Assembly (NCBI RefSeq): GCF_018691265.1
Contig: NW_024881296.1
Span: forward strand, 12,121,427 to 12,185,426
Source of the DNA: Tyto alba
Lineage: Eukaryota; Chordata; Aves; Strigiformes; Tytonidae
Length of the DNA: 64,000 bases
Direction: 5' to 3'
Both the position numbers and the translations under genes were made by a program. Of this stretch, positions 58,370 to 64,000 are shown one piece after another; position 1 is the first letter of the stretch; each line of letters begins with the position of its first letter. Below the pieces are notes generated by a model. That model was not told the origin of the DNA. It did no database searches and saw only the letters and a program-made list of their open reading frames with translations.

Positions 58370-59850
58370 GAAGGTGCAGGCACTCCGAAGCGCCGGTACG
58401 GCGTGTGCGCTGCGGGTCAGTAACAAAGAAACGAAGCGGGGCGGCCGGGGACCGGGAGCTGGGCCCTCGCCGCCCACCGACCCCAGGTTTGGGCAGACCC
58501 CTCTGCTCCCATTCGGGCACAGGCCACCCGCGTGTGCCGCGGCGGAGCCGGCTGACGCCTCACCTTGTGTGACACGGCAGAAGGAAAAGAATTAGGGAGG
58601 GAACCAAAAAAAAAAAAAAAAAAAAAGAAAAGAAAAAAAGAAAAAGGCGCGTTAATGCCGCGGGGTGTTCACCCGCTTTGAAACCCCCCCCCCCCCCTCC
58701 ACCCCGGTGCCCACCGCCCGCGCTCCGGCGTCCCCCGCGGTGGCTCCGAGCGGGCAGCTGGGCGCTGCGGCAGCGGGCCGCCCCCCCCCCCCCCCCCGCC
58801 GGGGCCGAGGCGCTGCCCCGGGCCGCGGAGGCGCAGCCGGCGGCGGGAGCGGTTCCCTTGAGCCGCCCGGCCCCCGGCCCCGGCCCCCGCCCGCTCCGGC
58901 GCCCGGCGCGGCCCCGCCGCGGCCCAAACCGTGAGCGGCGAGAGACCTCTAGCGTCCGCCGGGGCCCGCCCGCCCCGCCGCGCCGCCGCGGCTCCACCCG
59001 CCGCCCGCCCGCCCCGGGGCCCCGCTCCGCCCCGGCCCGCGCCGCGCCGCGGGGGGCGTGCGGCCTCCGGCGGCTGCCGCGGCCGGGAGAGCCGGGTGGG
59101 GGACGGGGAATCACCGGGGCGCCTGAGGGAGCGGGGGGGGGGGGGGGGGGGGTTGGGGTGTGCGGGACCCGGGCGGTGGGAGGGAGCCCCCCCCCCCCCC
59201 CCGCGCCGCTTCCCCCCTGCGGTGGGTGTTTGGCTTTGGGGCCTTCGCCCTCGACGGCAAGCGGCCGGATGGGATCGTGTGCTGTCGCGAGGCCGCGGGG
59301 ATGGGCCCTCCGCTGTCCCTGCCCGCCCCGCGCCGCCGCCGGCACCCGGCTCGCCGCCGGGGCCTGGCACAGGCAACCGGCAGCCCCGTGGGGCCCTCCC
59401 CGCCTTGCCAAAACAACCCTTTGGCACCCCGGGGAGTTGGCAGGTCGGGGCAATTGGCGGCGGGGCTGAGCCTCCCGCGCCCAACATCCTCCCCGGGGCG
59501 GGAGGCCGTGCGGGTGCTCGGCACCGCGCCTTTCTCCGCAGGGAGGGCGGGAGGGTTTGCGCTCCGGCAGCCACCGCCGCTTTGCAGAACTTTGAACACT
59601 CCGACGATGTCCAAAAATAAAAAAGGTACTAACACTTGCTTCGGGCGGCTGCTAGGAGGAGCTCTGGAGGCCTCTCGTTTTTTTTTCCTCTGTGGTTCGA
59701 GAGCATCTCACGGGCTTCCCTGTCCCCATCGCCGTCCCGGTCTCTGTCCCCAGCCCTGCCCCTGCTCCCTGCGGCATCCTCCTCCTCGGCCTCAAGCCAT
59801 GCCTGCAGGGCTGCATGCGAAGCACCGGGAGAGCAAAAGCTGAGGGCTTT
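58370..59850. promoter_or_regulatory. Strong CpG island, probable promoter (copy B)
   Basis: Counterpart of 16020-17470 with the same sequence blocks. The main changes are longer C and G runs, for example a G run near 59131-59152 that is far shorter in copy A (about 16769-16778). Confidence 0.75.
59607..59625 (+). CDS. Candidate first coding exon, copy B
   Basis: Same start codon, codons and donor as 17227-17245. Confidence 0.25.
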
Positions 59851-60477
59851 CCTTCGAGGAAAACCCAAAAGTGGCCTTAAGGAGTAGAAAAGCTGCGTTC
59901 CTGTAACTCCGCACACGGACTGCGGAGGTGATGCTGCCCCGGCCGCCCCGCTCCCTTTCTCTGGCACATGCCTCACCCCACCGTGCAGGTGCAAGCATCT
60001 CGCCTTTCCCAAAGCTCAGCCCAAGGCGAGGCCCCCAACAAGTGCGTGCGTTTTGAGGTTCGGGGGGCGGGGGCTGAGGAAAGCGGCAGCCCGGCGAGCC
60101 CCCCAGCTTGCCTCGGCAAAACAGCCGGCAGAGCTGCAGAGCCGGCAGCAAACACGGTGCCCGAGCGGGGCCCCGGCCAGACCCTCGGCTTCCCGAGCCT
60201 CAGGGCTCTGCTGAGCCTCAGCATCCTCCGAGCAGGCACCGTCCCGCTGCCCCCCTGCTCTCCCCACAGCCCAGGCCTGGCCTCTGCCCCCTCCACCCAA
60301 AAGGATTCCCTCCTGAGCTCAGCCCGTGGGCAATCACTGTTTGCCCTCCAAGGAAACCATCCCCAGGCAGGTGTTGAGCGCGCAGTGAAAGCACCACACC
60401 TCTTTCTAGGTGTCTGTGGGCTCACCTCTCTCGTCCTTCTTCATTCTCCACCCATCTGCTGAAACACCCAGCACTTC

Positions 60478-60483
60478 AATAAA
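60478..60483 (+). terminator. Polyadenylation signal AATAAA, copy B
   Basis: Same signal and downstream T-rich stretch as at 18097. Confidence 0.4.
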
Positions 60484-61093
60484 GCTATTTCTGTTTCCTG
60501 CTCTTTGTCTCCTCTTGTCTGAGCTCCAAGACTCAGATGCTGGTGCACAAATACACGGATAACGTTGTATTCTTTGTTTTGTGTGAAGGAGAGCTGGGAA
60601 AGTTCACCTACAATACTAGAAGGGATCAGTTTGTTTTCCCACCATAGAAGGTAACGTTTGCCTTGCCCTGAGTTTTTTTCTTAGAAGCCTGGATGGATGA
60701 CAGAGGTGCTTGTTAGGTTGAGACAGTGGAGGAAAAGAACAGGTGAAAATTAATTTGCCACAAAGTTACTTAATCATAGTTTTGTACTTTTGGTTCTGCC
60801 TCAAGCTTTTGTTTATATCTCTGTTTCTCATATATTTGGGAGATGCTTGAGAGGTGTGACAGCCCTGTTGATGCATCAATTAAGGACCACACTGACAAGT
60901 GCCAGGCTCTCCAAGGTGCCCAACGAGCTCTCCAAGATGAGAATCAATGTTTCTGGAAAGCAAACCTCAGAGGGAAAAGAAATGGCATGATCAGGACATC
61001 TTTTTAATTTTACTTGGAAAAAAAAAAAGCTTTGTCCTAGCAGCTGTATATCATGAGCAATGAAGCAAGGGTGTCCTTTTATTTTTTCCACAG

Positions 61094-61339
61094 AAAGCTG
61101 CTTCCAAAACAGGCAAAAAGCTGAAAGACCTAAGTACAGAGGAGGAGAAGCAGAGCCGTGCGTGCCAACGCCATGGCACCCCCGTCAGCCTCCCCACGGT
61201 GACACAGAAAGATGCAGACACGCCAGGCTCTGCAGCCCGGGTTACGCAGAGCCCTCGTGCCCTCTCTGCTGTGGCAGCCGTGCTGGACCTGCAGTGCTCA
61301 CAGCCTGAAAAACGTCATCTTAAACACAAGGCAGCATGA
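61094..61339 (+). CDS. Candidate terminal coding exon, copy B
   Basis: Same acceptor and 81-codon frame as 18711-18956. Confidence 0.25.
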   Translation, partial: KAASKTGKKLKDLSTEEEKQSRACQRHGTPVSLPTVTQKDADTPGSAARVTQSPRALSAVAAVLDLQCSQPEKRHLKHKAA

Positions 61340-64000
61340 CGCCTTCCAGAGCTGAAAGCTGCTGGAGGTTCTCTGGGGATGGGGACATGCCGGTGGTCCT
61401 GGGGCAATGATGTCCACCAGCTCCTGTGAGGGGGCCCCATAGGACCCACAGGGGATGGGCAGGGGGACTGTGTGCAGGGACAGGCCTGTGGCGGGCCAAA
61501 AACTGGGAGGCCCCATCAGCTGAGTCGAGGGGGAGGCGCGAACAAGGAGGCAGAAGTGCTGGAAGGGTGCAGACACCAGGAGAGGAGAAGGTGGCAGAGG
61601 GTATTGCAAGGGGGATGCAACCAAGGTGTGATCCCCACCCCGAAGCCATCGCCTGCAAAGCCCACGCGGGAGACTGGGCGAATAGGGAGAAGAAAATAAG
61701 TCGCTGAAGGGCTGGTCTGTGCAAAGTTACCACCTCTGGCTCCATCCCTGAGCCCCATCCCGAGGAGCGTGCCTAGGGGAAGCACTGCCAGGCAGGTGCC
61801 TGCCGCCTGGCTCCCGGCGTCGGAGGGGCAGGCTGGAGAGCCGGATGGATGGCTCGGCTCCAGCACAGCCTGGTCCCGGCTGGCTATCACACCACCTTAC
61901 AGACCCCAGGACTGTGGTCCGGAGGAGCAGGGAAGCACTGTCACTTGAGGCGAGCAGAGCCAGACTGCAGGGGAGATGGCAGCGGGTGAGGCTCAGTCTG
62001 CGTCGTGAGGGGATGCTGGGCTCCTCGTTAGCTCCACATTTTCCTTTCCTCTCCCTGCTGGTGTGAGAAAACGCACGCTGCATTTGTTCGGCTGCCAGGA
62101 GTATGGCAGCTCAAGCACCATCTTGTTAGCTTTGCTGTGTGTCTTTTCCCACAGCATTGCTTTAAATAATGAAGGGAGTCATGATCCACCAGCTGGATTA
62201 GACGTTATGAATTTATCTGGCTGAAATCCAATGGTGATATATTTGGTCTCATTATTTTATGCACAAATGCCACAAAACAGCACAAGATTTTTTTTTTTCT
62301 TCTAAATACTCTTTTTCTTTTAGCACTGACATTTCTCTTATTTGCATTAAGATTTGCACTGAACAGTCTGTGCCAGACCAAATTTGTCAGATACTTCTGC
62401 TTTTTATGGCTGGTTTGTTCCAGGAAATCAGGATTGGAAATTGTAACCCCTGACCTCAGGGATGAGCCAGGGAGCACTCCCAGGGTGGGGAGCATCTCCT
62501 CACGTTCGGGGACCTGCTGCATGAAGAAATGGGGGAACCGGTGAATGCATCGTGGTGGCATGGCCAGGACATTGGTTCAGGAAAATGGAAGCCGAGGTCA
62601 TCGTGTGATAAGGCTTTCAGCAAGCATCGGAGCTGGAGTTTCCCCAGCTGTATGGGGAAGAAAGTAATATTCAGCCTGCTTTATAAAGTACTTGGAGGCT
62701 TACAAGTCTTTTATTAAATGGAGATCCAGATGGAAGTGGTGGGAAGTGCTGTTAGGTGAACTGCACCCATGCTCTTGCTGTTCGCCGCGGAGGTACCCAG
62801 CAAGGTGCATGCAGGGCGATGGATGCGGTGGGGCAGGGAAGCAGCCGCGCTTGCTGTGGGGTGCAGGACTTTCTGGGCCCTGTGGTGGAAATCAGCCTCC
62901 CTATCATCGGGGAGACAGAGACAGGGTAGGATTTGCAAGGGAGGGCAGCTAACCGCCTGCAAAAGCCAGAGATACCAAGGGGATCAGAGGTCAGGGATGG
63001 GTAAGAAATGCTTTGAGCACAGAAAGATTAGAGGACAGAAGCCTTCACTGTGGATACTTTGAGCATGCAGCACTACAGATCCAGCAGAGAAGCATGAAAT
63101 TGCCTCAGACCAGGCTCTCGTGTCATGCTATTCCAGCAAAGTAAAATAAAAAATTCGCAAAGATGTGCGAGCCACCTGGGACAGTAATGCCCATCAGCCT
63201 CAAAATTATGATTTCTTAGTGATAAAAGTGCAAGAAATGAGGGTGTTGTATGGGATGCTTTACCTAGCCATCCTGGCAAGATCATGCTGTGCTACGATTC
63301 AATTCAGCCTCCAGGCAACGCACTCCCGCTCTGCTTCTGGAACCTGTCAGTGTCTGCTCTGAGTATTTCATCTAACAGCCGAGAGAGAAAGGGAGATTAG
63401 AGAAGCAGAAACCTACAAACTTCGGGAAAAAAAGTTGCTTGCACACACCCCCCACACCCACACTCCCCACCCCCACTTTTGTTTTGTGTTTCAAATAGTC
63501 TTAGGCCAGTATGTGCCATTGTGCTGAGTCTGCTATTTGAAGTAGTTGCTGAAAAGTCAAGACCAAGTTTCGGAGCATCTGGAAAAAAACGTGAACACAA
63601 TGAATCTGAAAAGCAAAATCAGGCTCCCTCCATTTTGTTTTTCATTAAGCAGAGAAAGGGAAAAGAGTGCTCCATGTATTCAGCCATTCAAGTGAGAGGT
63701 ACTCGGATACTGTCTGGGTGAGCCCAAGCATCACTCTGCAAATATTGACAGTCTCTTCATTTAAGCAAGAGCTCTCAGAGCCTAATTTTAAGTGCTCATG
63801 TTGTGTATTCCTCAATAAAAGTCATACAATTAAGGGAAGAACAAGCCCAAGTGTGGCTGGTGTCTCTTCCAGATATTTCCAGCCTATACCATGAAGCACC
63901 CTCTCATGGCACGGCTGCACCGTTGCTGTTGTCAGAGCCGAGTCGCCTCCCCAACAGTTCAGTTCCTACATGGATGTTTTAATCTTTCATATGAATCTGA

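Larger units (their letters stand above)
42364..64000 (+). repeat. Copy B of the 42.4-kb-period near-identical direct repeat
   Basis: This is the second copy of 1-21609. It is 21637 bases against 21609, so indels add 28 bases net. The offset to copy A is 42363 at the left end and 42391 at the right end. It continues past the window edge. Examples of differences are a 3-base GCT insertion near 42733, T20 against T23 at 45238-45257, and a 12-for-15-base replacement near 48698. Confidence 0.98.

Noticed and set aside
1..64000. CRISPR array, operons, prophage or other bacterial systems
   Set aside because: No regularly spaced repeats with unique spacers and no compact coding. Composition, CpG island and repeat relics indicate vertebrate DNA.
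1..64000. Cloverleaf tRNA or rRNA genes
   Set aside because: No stretch combines good A and B boxes with matching acceptor stems. The A-box-like sites at 11501 and 35183 and the relic at 25596 lack them.

Overview
The window reads as vertebrate nuclear DNA, most likely from a bird or another archosaur or turtle. It has no compact operon-like coding and no recognisable long coding exon. It has one dense CpG island with long G and C runs, short microsatellites, few transposon relics, and decayed repeats that resemble families seen in birds, crocodilians and turtles. I recognise no protein family on either strand. Nearly all open frames are short, low-complexity, or overlap others on the opposite strand. 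The annotation is therefore mostly structure, candidate regulatory DNA and low-confidence candidate exons.

The dominant fact is a repeat with a period of about 42.37 kb. Bases 1-21609 (copy A) recur in the same orientation and order, almost identically, at 42364-64000 (copy B). The offset is 42363 at the left end and 42391 at the right, a net gain of 28 bases in copy B. Homology runs to both window edges, so neither outer end of the repeat is visible. Between the copies lie 20.75 kb (21610-42363) seen only once here, broken by a 13-base N gap at 26659-26671. The layout L-A-U-gap-L'-A'-U' fits either a real tandem segmental duplication or two haplotypes of one locus placed end to end by the assembler with the gap at the join. 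The second reading is at least as likely. The two copies differ by scattered substitutions (many at CpG), small indels and homopolymer lengths.

Layout of each copy, in copy A coordinates: 1-3500 mixed non-coding DNA with MITE-like relics; 3500-5650 GC-rich DNA, including a minus-strand small ORF with a good start context; 5650-8850 quieter DNA; 8850-10330 GC-rich with a G-quadruplex motif; 10330-15990 AT-richer DNA with candidate exons, a recursive-splice-like site and a 38-bp imperfect palindrome; 16010-17470 the strong CpG island, ending beside a possible first coding exon with a splice donor; 18097 a polyadenylation signal; 18711-18956 a lysine-rich open frame behind a strong splice acceptor. 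The single-copy middle holds candidate exons at 22474, 25074 and 41210, a GC-rich segment at 33.6-34.7 kb, another at 37.9-38.3 kb, microsatellites and tRNA-SINE-like relics.

If transcribed, the likeliest unit is a plus-strand transcript starting in the CpG island near 16.5-17.2 kb (59.0-59.6 kb in copy B). I cannot name it. I see no rRNA, convincing tRNA, CRISPR array, viral gene or toxin gene.
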